Numbered from the stretch's first letter, positions 7,587-16,881 are shown. The stretch: 64,000 nucleotides of DNA from an uncultured bacterium (GCA_949297765.1 CASFTV010000016.1:1-64000); one strand, 5' to 3'. Notes: generated by a model not told the origin, from the sequence alone. Made by a program: numbers and translations.

Positions 7587-8951
7587 ATGAACAGAAAAAT
7601 TGCTCTCATTCTCGGAATGGCGGTCGGCTTCGGCGGACTGCCGGCGGATCTTCCGGCGGGTGCTCCGGCCCGGGACCTCAAAACGGTGGAAATCCGGAAT
7701 GCCGAAGAGTTGAACATTCGCGGCGGAGTTCCCAACTTCTGGAAAAAACTCCGTTCAGGGGAGATGGTCCGGATTGCCTATTTCGGCGGGAGCATCACCG
7801 CGCAGAACGGATGGCGTCCGCAGAGCCTGGAGTACTTCCGCTCCCTTTCGCCAACCGGAAAAGCCGAGCAGATTCATGCCGCGATCGGCGGAACCGGATC
7901 CGAACTCGGAGCCTTCCGTCTGGAACAGGATGTCCTGCGCCACAAGCCGGACCTTGTGTTCGTGGAGTTCGCGGTGAATGACGGCGCCACAGCTCCGTAC
8001 CGGATTCGCCAGGCCATGGAGGGAATTGTCCGTCACATCTGGAAAACCCTGCCCGAAACCGACATCTGTTTCGTTTACACTCTGACGGAAAAGCATATCC
8101 CGGATCTGCTGAAGGGAAAAACCAAACGCTCCACCAGCACGATGGAGGAGATCGCCGATTATTACGGAATTCCCTCCGTCAGTTTCGAAGTGGAAATCGC
8201 CCGTCTCGTCAAAGAGGGAAAACTGACGATGAAAAGCAGCGATCAGGGACTTGTGAGAGTCTCCGGGGACGCGTTGAACCTGACCTCCGACATCTCCGTC
8301 GGACCGGATGGAAAAATCCCCTTTTCCCGCGACGGCGTTCACCCGTATCCGAACACCGGGCATGTGATCTATACAGAGATTCTCAAACGTTCGTTTGAAA
8401 AGATTTCCAAAGCGGGAAAACCCGGTCCGCACACTCCGCTTCCGGCGCCGATGGTCAAGGACAACTTTGAACATGCCGGCATGGTGCCTCCGGATCACCC
8501 GGGAATCCGTTTCTCTGGCCCGACCGGGAAACTTCCGCTGGAAAAGGCTCCCGCAAATCTGTTCCGGAACCGCGCCCCCGGATGCGTCAAACTTTCGCCC
8601 GGCGCTGAATTTGAATTCAAGTTCAGGGGATCGAAAGCGTGTTTGTATATCCTGCTCGGTCCCGGATGCGGCGTCCTCGAAGTTTCGGTCGACGGAAAGA
8701 AGCCTTTTAAGCGGAAACTCTTTGATCCGTACTGCACCTATTACCGTCTGAGTTCCTCCTCCATTGCGGATTTCCTGAATCCGAAGGCGGTGCACACGGT
8801 GAAGGTCCGTCTGCTGAACGAGACCCCGGACAAGCGCTCCATCCTCTTTGAGCGCAACCGGCCAAACTACGACAAAAATCCGGAACGGTACAAGCCGATC
8901 GACGCGTATCTCGGCGCCATTCTGCTGGTCGGGGAGATCGTCAGCGAATGA
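7587..8951 (+). CDS. Secreted SGNH/GDSL hydrolase with C-terminal beta domain
   Basis: This 454-aa protein begins with a signal peptide (residues ~1-26). The SGNH blocks are IAYFGGSITAQNGW (block I Ser), the Gly-containing IGGTGSELG, the Asn block FVEFAVNDGAT, and the Asp-His pair in DGVHPYPNTGH. Residues ~290-450 form a second, probably beta-rich region found after SGNH domains in carbohydrate esterases. It is probably a secreted deacetylase or esterase of polysaccharides. It starts at ATG 7587 after a GGGGAACAAGG-like site, and its stop overlaps the ung start by 4 bases. Confidence 0.85.
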   Translation: MNRKIALILGMAVGFGGLPADLPAGAPARDLKTVEIRNAEELNIRGGVPNFWKKLRSGEMVRIAYFGGSITAQNGWRPQSLEYFRSLSPTGKAEQIHAAIGGTGSELGAFRLEQDVLRHKPDLVFVEFAVNDGATAPYRIRQAMEGIVRHIWKTLPETDICFVYTLTEKHIPDLLKGKTKRSTSTMEEIADYYGIPSVSFEVEIARLVKEGKLTMKSSDQGLVRVSGDALNLTSDISVGPDGKIPFSRDGVHPYPNTGHVIYTEILKRSFEKISKAGKPGPHTPLPAPMVKDNFEHAGMVPPDHPGIRFSGPTGKLPLEKAPANLFRNRAPGCVKLSPGAEFEFKFRGSKACLYILLGPGCGVLEVSVDGKKPFKRKLFDPYCTYYRLSSSSIADFLNPKAVHTVKVRLLNETPDKRSILFERNRPNYDKNPERYKPIDAYLGAILLVGEIVSE

Positions 8952-9634
8952 GAAATCTGGAGGAGATGCTGCCCCCCGACTGGCGGGAGCTTCTGCTGCC
9001 CGCACTCCGGACCGACTCCTTCCGCCGGCTTTCCGGATTCCTCGCAAAGGAGTATGCGGAACAGCAGGTTTTCCCGCCGGAGGAGGATCTGTTCCGGGCG
9101 TTCCGTCTGACGCCGGTCCAATCGGTCCGGGTCCTGATCCTCGGCCAGGACCCGTATCATGACGAGGGACAGGCAAACGGTCTGGCCTTCTCCGTCCGGG
9201 ACGGGGTGCCTTTTCCGCCATCTCTCCGCAATATTTTCAAGGAGATGAATGCGGATCTGCAGATCCCCGTTCCCGACAGCGGTTCGCTCGATCACTGGGC
9301 GGAGCAGGGCGTGCTGCTTCTGAACACGGTCCTGACCGTTCGGGCACACGCTCCCGCGTCCCATCAGAAGCAGGGCTGGGAGGCGTTTACCGATGCGGTC
9401 ATCCGTGCGGTCAGCGCGCTTCCCCGGCCGGTGGTCTTTGTCCTCTGGGGCGCGCCGGCTCAGAAAAAACTGCCGCTGATCGATTCCTCCCGGCATACGG
9501 TCCTTTTGTCGGCGCATCCTTCGCCGCTTTCCGCGTATCGCGGCTTTTTCGGGAGCCGTCCCTTTTCCGCAATCAACCGCGCGCTGGAGAAGACGGGTAC
9601 TCCGCCGATCGTTTTCTCCTCCCGCCTCCTTTAA
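8948..9634 (+). CDS. ung: Uracil-DNA glycosylase
   Basis: A 228-aa family-1 UDG that removes uracil from DNA in base-excision repair. The catalytic water-activating loop GQDPYHDEGQANGLAFSV, the LLNTVLTVR segment and the DNA-intercalation loop HPSPLSAYRGFFG are all intact. Its length matches the family. The start overlaps the SGNH esterase stop (ATGA), so the two are co-translated although functionally unrelated. Confidence 0.96.
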   Translation: MRNLEEMLPPDWRELLLPALRTDSFRRLSGFLAKEYAEQQVFPPEEDLFRAFRLTPVQSVRVLILGQDPYHDEGQANGLAFSVRDGVPFPPSLRNIFKEMNADLQIPVPDSGSLDHWAEQGVLLLNTVLTVRAHAPASHQKQGWEAFTDAVIRAVSALPRPVVFVLWGAPAQKKLPLIDSSRHTVLLSAHPSPLSAYRGFFGSRPFSAINRALEKTGTPPIVFSSRLL

Positions 9635-9641
9635 AACAGAA

Positions 9642-9666
9642 CACCCGGCTCAGAAAAAGCCGGGTG
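9642..9666 (-). terminator. Terminator of the rpmH-apgM operon
   Basis: A perfect 9-bp stem CACCCGGCT/AGCCGGGTG with a 7-nt loop. On the minus strand it is followed by TTCTGTTTT, so it best serves apgM. It may also stop ung transcripts. Confidence 0.65.
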
Positions 9667-9692
9667 CAGAGTCAGACCATTTCCGCTGCGCG

Positions 9693-10931
9693 TCAGGCGC
9701 GGTGTCCGCCCGGAGTGTTCAGATTCAGAACCTTGCGGACAAATTCTTCCCCGTGCAGAAAACCGAGAGAGCCTTTGAGCGCCTCCCGTTCGGAGTAGAA
9801 CTGAACGGAATCCGGAACGATGTGCGGCCCCCGGATTGCGATGGGAACGGGTGTGCGGGTATGCGCACGCAGCCGGAGCGGAACCGGATGATCCGGAAGA
9901 ATCGCAAAGGTGACATCCCGTCCCTCCAGCGCCGTCATGACCGGGCGGACAACCTTGTTTTCAAAGTCGGAGATCGCCCGCATTTTCAGCGCAAGATCCC
10001 CCTGATGGGAGCATTCGTCGATCGCTTCCAGGTGGACATAGACAAAGTCGTGATCCTCGACAGCCCGGATCGCGGCTTCGGCTTTTCCCGTATAGTTTGT
10101 ATCAAGATAGCCGGTCGCGCCGGGAACCGGAATGACATCCATGCCGGCGCACCGGGCAATTCCGGAAATCACATCGACCGCCGTGATGACCGCCGCCGTC
10201 CGTCCTTCGTATTTCCCGGAGAATCCGGGGAACGAGGGCTTTCTGCCCGGACTCCACGGCCAGATCCAGTTGGCAGGTGTCTCATGTCCCTTGTTCAGGG
10301 GATGATCCGCAAGAAATTCCGCAGCTTCCGTCATCAGCTTTTCCACAAATTCAACCGTGGGAAGAGCTTCCGGAGACCGGGCTTTCAGACGGAGATCCGC
10401 AACCGGAAGATCCTGCGAGGAGTCCGGCTTGAAATAGTCGACATCCGCGGAAAATTCCGCTCCGTGCAGCACCATCAGATTCCGGTAGCTGACTCCGCTG
10501 TGAAACGTGACCTTGTCGCTGTTGAAGCGTTCGGCAAGAGCGTTCATGAGCGCTTCGGCACGTTCCGCGGAGATGTGTCCGGCGGAATAATCCTTCAGGA
10601 TGCCGTTCTCCACAAAGACGAGATTGCAGCGCCAGGCCACATCGTCCGGAGCAAGCTGGATTCCCCGGCTGACCGCCTCAATGGGACCGCGTCCCGGATA
10701 GAAGCTCGCCAGATCGTATCCGAGCACCGACATGTTGGCGGCGTCGGAGGATGTCGGAAATCCTTCGGGAAGAGTCAGAAATGTTCCGGATGCACCCTCC
10801 CGTGCGATGGAATCCATGCAGGGGGTGTCCACCGCCTCCAGAGGCGTTTTCCCGCCGAGTGCTTCGATCGGTTCATCCGCCATGCCGTCCGCGAGGAACA
10901 CAATGGCTTTCCCTTTCAGACTCCTGCTCAT
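9693..10931 (-). CDS. apgM: Cofactor-independent phosphoglycerate mutase, archaeal (ApgM) type
   Basis: This 412-aa enzyme interconverts 2- and 3-phosphoglycerate in glycolysis/gluconeogenesis. It belongs to the alkaline phosphatase superfamily: VFLADGMADEP near the N terminus supplies a metal ligand, TSSDAANMSVLGYD carries the phosphorylated serine, and YVHLEAIDECSHQGD and ILPDHPVP hold the remaining metal ligands. The GxGPIEA segment and length identify the ApgM branch. It is the last gene of the rpmH operon, 14 bases after khpB. Confidence 0.93.
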   Translation of the reverse strand: MSRSLKGKAIVFLADGMADEPIEALGGKTPLEAVDTPCMDSIAREGASGTFLTLPEGFPTSSDAANMSVLGYDLASFYPGRGPIEAVSRGIQLAPDDVAWRCNLVFVENGILKDYSAGHISAERAEALMNALAERFNSDKVTFHSGVSYRNLMVLHGAEFSADVDYFKPDSSQDLPVADLRLKARSPEALPTVEFVEKLMTEAAEFLADHPLNKGHETPANWIWPWSPGRKPSFPGFSGKYEGRTAAVITAVDVISGIARCAGMDVIPVPGATGYLDTNYTGKAEAAIRAVEDHDFVYVHLEAIDECSHQGDLALKMRAISDFENKVVRPVMTALEGRDVTFAILPDHPVPLRLRAHTRTPVPIAIRGPHIVPDSVQFYSEREALKGSLGFLHGEEFVRKVLNLNTPGGHRA

Positions 10932-10945
10932 GACGATACCCCGTT

Positions 10946-11629
10946 TTACTTCTTCAGCGAAACGACGACGCTCTTCATATTGCCTTCGCCGACGCTTTCG
11001 GTCTGAAGATCCGTTTCGTTTTCCAGCGTGATGTGAATGATCCGGCGGTCATGGGAGTTCATGGCGGGCAGGGTGACGGCCTCTCCCCAGCGGCGGACCT
11101 CTTTTGCTGCGTCGATCGCCTGCTGCTGAAGGATGTCATCCTTGTCGGTGGCTTCGGAACGGTGTCCGCCGTTTCTGCGTTCTCCGCCGGAGCGGTGTTC
11201 CCGTTCTCCGCCGCGGAACGGACGGCGCTCGCCGCTGCCGCTGCTTTTGGAGGAGGAGTAGCCGTCGATGTCGATATAGATCTTCGGGAAGTCCTCGGCG
11301 CCCTTCTGCATCATGCGGTTCAGAAGGAGCTGAAGGCTTTCCAGCGACTGGCCTTTCCGTCCGATGATCCGGCCCGCATCCTCGCTTGAGATCACCAGAT
11401 TGATCTTCGAGGGACGCTTCTCCGCTTTCACAATCCCGTCAAGTCCGAGAAAATCCAGCATTGTGGAAAGGGTCTTGGATGATTTCTCCACCATCTCTTC
11501 GGTCACTTCAACCTGGGGACGTTCTTTCTTTTCGGGCGCGGCGGCCGTTTCCGGGCTGGAATGGTTTTCCTTCTGTTCCTCCGCTCCGGCTGCGGCATCC
11601 GCGGTCTGCATTGCTTCTTCGTTTTCCAT
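10946..11629 (-). CDS. khpB: KhpB/Jag-like RNA-binding protein (KH + R3H)
   Basis: This 227-aa protein has an acidic/Ala-rich N terminus, a type-II KH domain (about 75-145, with VISSEDAGRIIGRKGQSLESLQ) and a C-terminal R3H domain (about 165-225, with LPAMNSHDRRIIHITLE). Between them lies a Ser/Gly/Arg-rich linker with several RGG-like triplets. The classical Jag N-terminal domain is replaced by the short acidic region. Position after yidC is the conserved rpmH-rnpA-yidC-jag order. It is expected to bind RNA and act on envelope/cell-division genes; the direct targets are unknown. Confidence 0.88.
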   Translation of the reverse strand: MENEEAMQTADAAAGAEEQKENHSSPETAAAPEKKERPQVEVTEEMVEKSSKTLSTMLDFLGLDGIVKAEKRPSKINLVISSEDAGRIIGRKGQSLESLQLLLNRMMQKGAEDFPKIYIDIDGYSSSKSSGSGERRPFRGGEREHRSGGERRNGGHRSEATDKDDILQQQAIDAAKEVRRWGEAVTLPAMNSHDRRIIHITLENETDLQTESVGEGNMKSVVVSLKK

Positions 11630-11664
11630 TTTTCTGTTTCTCCTGAGAGGTTTCGCGGCGTGTT

Positions 11665-13377
11665 TCAGGCTGATTTGGCGTTCAGCGCAAGTTCCTCTTT
11701 TTTCGCCGCATATTGACTGTATTTCATTTGCAGAATGCTTAGAATATTGTTCACGGTCCAGTACAGCGCAAGTCCCGACGGGAAACTGTAAAAGAACACC
11801 AGCATAATCACCGGCATCAGCATCATCATCTTATGCTGCATCGGATCGGCCATCGGCGGCGCCAGCTTCTGCTGAAGAACCATCAGCCCCGTCGAAATCA
11901 GAATAAACGGATGCAGTCCGATTCCCATGATCGTCGGCCCCACCAGGTCCGGACGCGACAGGTCCTGCGCCCACAGAAACGAGACATGCCGAAGTTCCAC
12001 CGACGAATCCAACGTCGAGTACAGCGCAATGAAAACCGGAAGCTGGAGCAGCATCGGAAAACATCCTCCGAACGGACTCACGTTCTCCTTCCTGTACAGC
12101 TCCATCATCTGACGGCTGAATTCCTGCTGGTTGTCCTTGTACTTTTCCTTCAGCTCCTTCACCAGCGGCTGGATTCTCTGCATCCGCCGCATCGACTTGT
12201 TCCCCTTGTGGATCAGCGGCCACAGCACCAGTTTCACCAGAACGGTCAGAAGAATAATCGCAAGTCCGTACGATCCCGTCAGATCCTTCAGCAGATTCAG
12301 AAGATAAAGCATCGGCCGGCAGAGCGGTTCCACCCATCCCCAGTAGGCAAGGCGCACCGCATTTCCCGCGCTGGCGGGCAGATCCTTCATCTCCTTCAGA
12401 TCCTTCGGTCCCAGATAGAACTGATATTCCGCCGTAAACGGTTTCCCCGGGTAAATCGTGACATTCCCGTACACTCCCGCGATCCCGGGAAGCCGGTAGC
12501 TCCCTTTCCCTTCTCCGACAGACGGATTCACCATCCGGCACCCCGCATTGAACACCGGACGCGACACCAGCAGCGAAATAAAATATTTATTGGAGAGCGC
12601 CACCCATTCCAGCGGATCGGATGTGGCGGCCTTCCGGAACTTCTCCTCCTTCGCCGACGGATCCACCGTTGTCACCTTGCTTCCGGCGGCGCGGCAGTAC
12701 TCCAGCAGATGCACATCGCGCAGATTGTCGTTCGCCAGCTGCTTCAGCGGCGCCAGCGTTCCTCCCCAGACGATCACCTGCGGAAACTGGACTCCCGTTT
12801 CCGCCGTTGTGGAAAGTTCCATCCGGCATTGGAGAACCGTACTTCCCTCCGCCGCCGTAAATGTCTGGCGGAGACGTACCGGAAACGCTCCGGGGAAGGT
12901 CCGTACAACGGTAAGTTCCCGTGCGGACCGGCGTTCCACGGCAACATCCCGCGGCACCATTCCCGGAATGGCAACGGAAAACGGCTCGAATCCGGCGGCT
13001 TCCCGGATGCAGATCGGTTCCTGCGGCGCATCGCCGTCTGCGGTCCGGAAATGGTTCTTCAGAAGAATTTCATCCAGCACCCCGGCGGAATTGAAGAAAT
13101 ATTCGGTGTTCCCGGAGGAAATCACATAGCTGCGGGGAAGGACGGCTTTCCCGGTCGCTGGAAGGGGTTCCTGTGCAGGTTCCCCGACTGCGGGTGCCGG
13201 CGATGGCTGCGGCGCTGAGATCTTCGCCGCTTCAACAGCCGCCTGCGCCGCCGCGCTCTGCTCTTTCTGCTGCGCCTGGACTTTCTGCGCCTGCCATTTG
13301 GGGTAAAAAACAGACCAGCCGATTAAAACGACGACACAAAACAGTATAACAATCAAAGTTTCTTTGTCAAATTTCAC
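11665..13377 (-). CDS. yidC: Membrane protein insertase YidC
   Basis: A 570-aa long-form (Gram-negative type) YidC. It has an N-terminal anchor helix ([19 protein letters not shown]), a large periplasmic beta-sandwich domain (~60-345), and the conserved five-helix insertase core (~360-550). The core includes [39 protein letters not shown] and [18 protein letters not shown]. It inserts membrane proteins with or without SecYEG. The start ATG overlaps the yidD stop by 4 bases. Confidence 0.96.
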   Translation of the reverse strand: MKFDKETLIVILFCVVVLIGWSVFYPKWQAQKVQAQQKEQSAAAQAAVEAAKISAPQPSPAPAVGEPAQEPLPATGKAVLPRSYVISSGNTEYFFNSAGVLDEILLKNHFRTADGDAPQEPICIREAAGFEPFSVAIPGMVPRDVAVERRSARELTVVRTFPGAFPVRLRQTFTAAEGSTVLQCRMELSTTAETGVQFPQVIVWGGTLAPLKQLANDNLRDVHLLEYCRAAGSKVTTVDPSAKEEKFRKAATSDPLEWVALSNKYFISLLVSRPVFNAGCRMVNPSVGEGKGSYRLPGIAGVYGNVTIYPGKPFTAEYQFYLGPKDLKEMKDLPASAGNAVRLAYWGWVEPLCRPMLYLLNLLKDLTGSYGLAIILLTVLVKLVLWPLIHKGNKSMRRMQRIQPLVKELKEKYKDNQQEFSRQMMELYRKENVSPFGGCFPMLLQLPVFIALYSTLDSSVELRHVSFLWAQDLSRPDLVGPTIMGIGLHPFILISTGLMVLQQKLAPPMADPMQHKMMMLMPVIMLVFFYSFPSGLALYWTVNNILSILQMKYSQYAAKKEELALNAKSA

Positions 13378-13628
13378 TTGCAGAACCTTTCACCGGGACC
13401 GGATCGCAGCTTCTCCCGGGAGTTGATTTTTTTCGGCGGAACGGGATCGTATCCGGAACGGCAGAACGGATTGCAGCGGAGGATTCTCCACGCCGTCAGC
13501 AGCGCTCCTTTGAATGCTCCATGGACCCGCAGCGCTTCCAGCCCGTATTCGGAACACGTCGGAGTGAAGCGGCAGCACGGCGGCAGCAGCGGCGCAATGC
13601 ACAACCGGTATAAACGGATTGGAATCAT
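13374..13628 (-). CDS. yidD: Membrane protein insertion efficiency factor YidD
   Basis: An 84-aa protein with the diagnostic YidD core [19 protein letters not shown] and [17 protein letters not shown]. It is membrane associated through an amphipathic N-terminal helix. The ATG at 13628 is the first good start that leaves the family's N terminus intact. No strong ribosome-binding site precedes it, so translation may be re-initiated from the rnpA stop 30 bases upstream. The reading frame stays open further upstream over rnpA without an obvious earlier start. Confidence 0.9.
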   Translation of the reverse strand: MIPIRLYRLCIAPLLPPCCRFTPTCSEYGLEALRVHGAFKGALLTAWRILRCNPFCRSGYDPVPPKKINSREKLRSGPGERFCK

Positions 13629-13657
13629 CAGCAGCCGCGCGGGAAGGGTTGCTTCCG

Positions 13658-14065
13658 TCAGGTCCGGTTCATGGTTCCGGTTTTTATCAGCGCCTTTGCA
13701 AGCTCCGCCTTCACATCCTGCATCTTCACCCGGAGGATTTCCCGTTTCGGAATGATGATGATTCCGCAGGGATCCAGTTCCTCCCGCAGCAGGCGGAACG
13801 ACTCTTTCACAAGGCGTCTGGCCCGGTTGCGCCGCACCGCTCTCTTGTCGAATTTCCGGCTGCATATGACGCCGCATTTCCGTGAAATGCCGAATTCTCC
13901 GTTGGACACCAGTGCGATAAAATACCGCGCTACAACCCGTTTCCCGTTTTTTTTGACCGCGTCGAATTCGCTTTTGAGTTTCAGTCCGCTGTCCGCGTCC
14001 GGAGGGTTTCCGGAGTTCCCGGGCGCTTCACCGGGAAGCGTGTTGTCCGTTCTGGCAGGAGTCAT
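13658..14065 (-). CDS. rnpA: Ribonuclease P protein component
   Basis: A 135-aa RnpA. The RNR signature appears as [20 protein letters not shown], preceded by [11 protein letters not shown] and followed by [10 protein letters not shown]. It assists the RNase P RNA in tRNA 5' processing. The assigned ATG lies 5 bases after the rpmH stop and leaves a ~25-residue poorly conserved N terminus. The same reading frame is open through all of rpmH, up to ATGs at 14224 and 14266, so a longer, rpmH-overlapping product cannot be excluded. Confidence 0.92.
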   Translation of the reverse strand: MTPARTDNTLPGEAPGNSGNPPDADSGLKLKSEFDAVKKNGKRVVARYFIALVSNGEFGISRKCGVICSRKFDKRAVRRNRARRLVKESFRLLREELDPCGIIIIPKREILRVKMQDVKAELAKALIKTGTMNRT

Positions 14066-14070
14066 TCCGG

Positions 14071-14205
14071 TCAGAGAGCGAGTCTCTTGCGGCCTTTCTG
14101 ACGGCGGCGGGAGAGAACCTGGCGTCCGCCGCGGGTCGCCATTCTGGCGCGGAATCCGCATTTGCGCACGCGTTTGATCTTCGAAGGCTGATACGTTCTT
14201 TTCAT
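14071..14205 (-). CDS. rpmH: Ribosomal protein bL34
   Basis: Translation of the minus strand gives a complete 44-aa L34 beginning [20 protein letters not shown] and ending with an Arg/Lys-rich tail. The length is typical. It is preceded by AAAGGAAAAGAG as ribosome-binding site and heads the rpmH-rnpA-yidD-yidC-khpB-apgM operon. No dnaA is found next to it, so this is not visibly an origin region. Confidence 0.97.
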   Translation of the reverse strand: MKRTYQPSKIKRVRKCGFRARMATRGGRQVLSRRRQKGRKRLAL

Positions 14206-14277
14206 TTCTCTTTTCCTTTCTCATCTCTGGAAGTTGAACACAGATCATGCGTCCATGTATAAACACATGGAGTTTGA

Positions 14278-14305
14278 ACTATACTCCATATTCCGGAAAT
14301 TTCAA
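14278..14305 (-). promoter_or_regulatory. Promoter of the rpmH operon
   Basis: Minus strand -35 TTGAAA (14300-14305), 16-bp spacer, -10 TATAGT (14278-14283). The leader immediately contains a perfect 6-bp hairpin CCATGT/ACATGG (14253-14270). Confidence 0.7.
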
Positions 14306-14357
14306 GTCTTTCTCCGGAAAAAGGGGTGATTTCGTCATTTTCTCCGGAGGCGGCGGA

Positions 14358-15836
14358 TCAGGTTCCCGCCGCGAGCCGGGCTTCCTCCTCTTCGTCGAGC
14401 GGCGGGGGAAGGTCAATGACGCGGATCTTTTTCCATGCTCCGCTTTTTCTTCTCCAGAGCATGAAGAAGGCATCGGTTGCAATGTAGAATGTGATGAACG
14501 CCCAGACCGTTCCCACGGAGGCATGCGCCGCATAAACCAGATACACGGTCCCGGGAATCTGGATCAGCCAGGAGGTCCCGAGTCCGATCAGCAGCGGCAC
14601 AAAGGTGTCGCCCGCTCCGCGCAGACTGCCCATCGTGATGAACCGGGTCGCGTCCAGAAGATTGAACACCACCGCAAGACGCAGAATCATGATGATATAT
14701 TCTGTGATCCGGACATTGTCCATATTGGTGGTCCCCTGGTTCCGCGAGTCGAAGATGTGAATCAGAATCTGCGGATACACCAGATAAAGAATGGAAATCG
14801 AAATCATCCACAGAAACAGAATGCGGAGCGACCGTCCCGCAATCCGGTCCGCAACCAGAAGGCGCCGTTTGCCGATATATTGTCCCGTGATAATGCTGGT
14901 CGCATCCATCAGGCCGATCATCGGCATGTTGCCGATCATGTTGATGGAAAGGGCGATGCTCGTCGCGGCAAGTTCCTCGTTGCCGAGCCGTCCGATCATG
15001 ATGATGACGCAGGCGAACGCCGCATTGCGCAGAAAAGTCTGGAATCCGGCCGGCGTTCCGAAACAGAGCAGTTTCCGGATGTATTCCACATGAAACCGTT
15101 TGTGGCGGCGCGTTTCATACTCCTTCTGATCCACAAGCAGAAAACAGCTCACCGAAATGCAGAGGGAGCAGAGACTTGCAATCGTGCTGGCAAATCCGGC
15201 TCCGAGAATTCCCATCGGCGGGAGTCCCAGTTTCCCGAACACAAAAATGTAGTTCAGCGGCACCGAAATCAGACAGCCCAGAATTTTGATGCCCGCCACG
15301 ATCCGTGTTTTGCCCCGTCCTGTGAAAAACGAAAGAAACGGCGTCTCCATGCAGATCAGGCCAGCGCATGGAGAGATCGCGACAAAGTATTCCGCCTCAT
15401 ACGCCGCAATCTGCGGATGGTGTCCGTTGTGCATCAGGATCCACGCTCCTCCCGCCGGAAGAAGATAGGCAAGAATCGCCGCCACAATCGCGCCGAAATA
15501 AAATCCGTTCCACGCCGCCCGGACGCATCCTTCCCGGTTGTCCGATCCATGGTGCTGCGCCACAATCGTTGCCGTAAACGACGTCGTAATCAGGAAAAAC
15601 GCCATCAGCGTGAAAAACATCTGCGACGCCGGCATGGACGCCGCAACCTCATCCTTCGAATCCCACGCAAGAAACACCCGGTTGGTGATCATCATGATCG
15701 TGTTGCTCGCATTGAGGATGATCAGCGGCCATGCAATGTTCCAGATCTCCACATAACCGCCCGGTTCGTAAAACTGCCGTTTGCTGAAGTAGCCGGCAAA
15801 CACTCTCCACACAGGAAGAATCCATTTGGTAAACAT
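14358..15836 (-). CDS. MATE-family efflux transporter
   Basis: A 492-aa, about 12-helix membrane protein with two MATE repeats. IWNIAWPLIILNASNTIMMITNR opens the first, and LGNEELAATSIALSINMIGNMP and GMMDATSI-like MIGLMDATSII mark the second half. MATE proteins export drugs or metabolites against Na+ or H+. The ATG at 15836 has GGGAG upstream; a reading frame open to 15938 would add 34 residues of non-membrane sequence overlapping the promoter. The C-terminal end is Glu-rich and cytoplasmic. Confidence 0.9.
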   Translation of the reverse strand: MFTKWILPVWRVFAGYFSKRQFYEPGGYVEIWNIAWPLIILNASNTIMMITNRVFLAWDSKDEVAASMPASQMFFTLMAFFLITTSFTATIVAQHHGSDNREGCVRAAWNGFYFGAIVAAILAYLLPAGGAWILMHNGHHPQIAAYEAEYFVAISPCAGLICMETPFLSFFTGRGKTRIVAGIKILGCLISVPLNYIFVFGKLGLPPMGILGAGFASTIASLCSLCISVSCFLLVDQKEYETRRHKRFHVEYIRKLLCFGTPAGFQTFLRNAAFACVIIMIGRLGNEELAATSIALSINMIGNMPMIGLMDATSIITGQYIGKRRLLVADRIAGRSLRILFLWMISISILYLVYPQILIHIFDSRNQGTTNMDNVRITEYIIMILRLAVVFNLLDATRFITMGSLRGAGDTFVPLLIGLGTSWLIQIPGTVYLVYAAHASVGTVWAFITFYIATDAFFMLWRRKSGAWKKIRVIDLPPPLDEEEEARLAAGT

Positions 15837-15925
15837 ACGTTCTCCCGTTTCGTTCACAGACCGGACCAGCGTTCCGTCCGCACCCGCGGAAATCCCTGCT
15901 TCCGGATAAAATCTGAAAGCCTTAC

Positions 15926-15953
15926 AATATAACCTCAAAACGGAAGATTTCCA
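15926..15953 (-). promoter_or_regulatory. Weak candidate promoter of the MATE gene
   Basis: Minus strand -35-like TGGAAA (15948-15953), 16-bp spacer, -10 TATATT (15926-15931). The rest of the 15837-16138 gap is AT-rich and holds no gene apart from the divergent promoter at 16075. Confidence 0.35.
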
Positions 15954-16074
15954 GTTTCTAAAATAAAAAAAAATTGATTTTCAATATTTCCGAACAATTG
16001 AATGAATGTAATTTTCTTTCCGGAGATCCGGTCTGTTCGGAAGAGGAAAAACATGCGAAGGAACATTTTCCCGG

Positions 16075-16103
16075 TTGACTTGTCTGTAACAGCGCGTTAC
16101 ATT
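16075..16103 (+). promoter_or_regulatory. Promoter of the zinc protease with an internal palindrome
   Basis: -35 TTGACT (16075-16080), 17-bp spacer, -10 TACATT (16098-16103). The spacer and -10 carry the inverted repeat TGTAAC-N5-GTTACA (16085-16101), an arrangement typical of a repressor operator that blocks RNA polymerase. Confidence 0.65.
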
Positions 16104-16138
16104 ACGGAAATGCCAACAACTCAGGAGAGGAGCTGACG

Positions 16139-16834
16139 ATGTTTTTTGATCCCGTATATCTGTTGTTCATGATTCCCGGTCTTGTGATTGCCGGAATTGC
16201 TTCGCTGCTTACCAGAAGCACATTTGAAAAATATTCGCATGTGGAATCCGAATCCGGAATGACCGGAGCGCAGGCGGCGGCCCGTCTTCTCGGGAGCGCC
16301 GGAATCCGGGATGTCAAAATTGAACGGGTTGACGGATTCCTGTCGGACCACTACGATCCGACCAGCCGCACCCTGCGCCTTTCGGATTCCGTATACAGCA
16401 GTTCGAGTCTTTCCGCGATCGGCGTCGCCTGCCACGAAGCCGGACACGCCATTCAGGACGCCGCAGCATACAAGCCGATGTATCTGCGCAGCGCGCTGGT
16501 GCCGATCACGAATTTTTCTTCGACGTTTTCCTACATCATTCTGATCGCCGGATTCCTTTTCCAGTCGCAGGCGCTGATTCTGGTCGGAGCGATTCTGTTC
16601 AGTGCGGCGGTGGTGTTTGCGATTGTCACACTTCCGGTGGAGTGGGATGCCTCCGCCCGGGCGAAAAAGCTGATGGTTCGCTGCGGCATCGTTTCCCCGT
16701 CCGAACAGAAGCAGGCCGGCGATGTGCTGAATGCGGCATTCCTGACCTATCTTGCGGCGGCGATCAGCGCACTTCTGACGCTGCTCTATTATCTGTTCCG
16801 CGCCGGGCTCCTCGGCGGACGTTCGGACGAATAA
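16139..16834 (+). CDS. YugP-like membrane zinc metallopeptidase
   Basis: A 231-aa integral-membrane metallopeptidase of the YugP family. The N-terminal helix is FFDPVYLLFMIPGLVIAG. The metal-binding motif HEAGH (in IGVACHEAGHAIQDA) follows about residue 100, and then come two to three hydrophobic helices including LILVGAILFSAAVVFAIVTLPVEWDASARA, which precedes the acidic third ligand region. Length and order fit the family; the substrate is unknown. Its promoter carries a palindrome, suggesting a dedicated repressor. It stands alone, convergent with an AraC gene. Confidence 0.9.
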   Translation: MFFDPVYLLFMIPGLVIAGIASLLTRSTFEKYSHVESESGMTGAQAAARLLGSAGIRDVKIERVDGFLSDHYDPTSRTLRLSDSVYSSSSLSAIGVACHEAGHAIQDAAAYKPMYLRSALVPITNFSSTFSYIILIAGFLFQSQALILVGAILFSAAVVFAIVTLPVEWDASARAKKLMVRCGIVSPSEQKQAGDVLNAAFLTYLAAAISALLTLLYYLFRAGLLGGRSDE

Positions 16835-16846
16835 CAGGGAGAACTC

Positions 16847-16876
16847 TTTGCCGATTGACCGGCGCGGTTCGGCAAA
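16847..16876. terminator. Bidirectional hairpin between convergent genes
   Basis: TTTGCCGA (16847-16854) pairs with TCGGCAAA (16869-16876), and an inner ACCG/CGGT pair extends the stem past a 3-nt bulge. It sits between the convergent protease and AraC genes. No strong T-tract on either strand. Confidence 0.5.
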
Positions 16877-16881
16877 TCGGT

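Noticed and set aside
13374-14357. Chromosomal origin next to rpmH
   Set aside because: No dnaA, no cluster of DnaA boxes (TTATCCACA-like) and no AT-rich unwinding element were seen around rpmH-rnpA.
14247-15932. 561-codon frame opposite the MATE gene
   Set aside because: Antisense shadow of a clear MATE transporter; composition (His/Arg/Asp-rich, no domains) is typical of a mirrored GC-rich gene.
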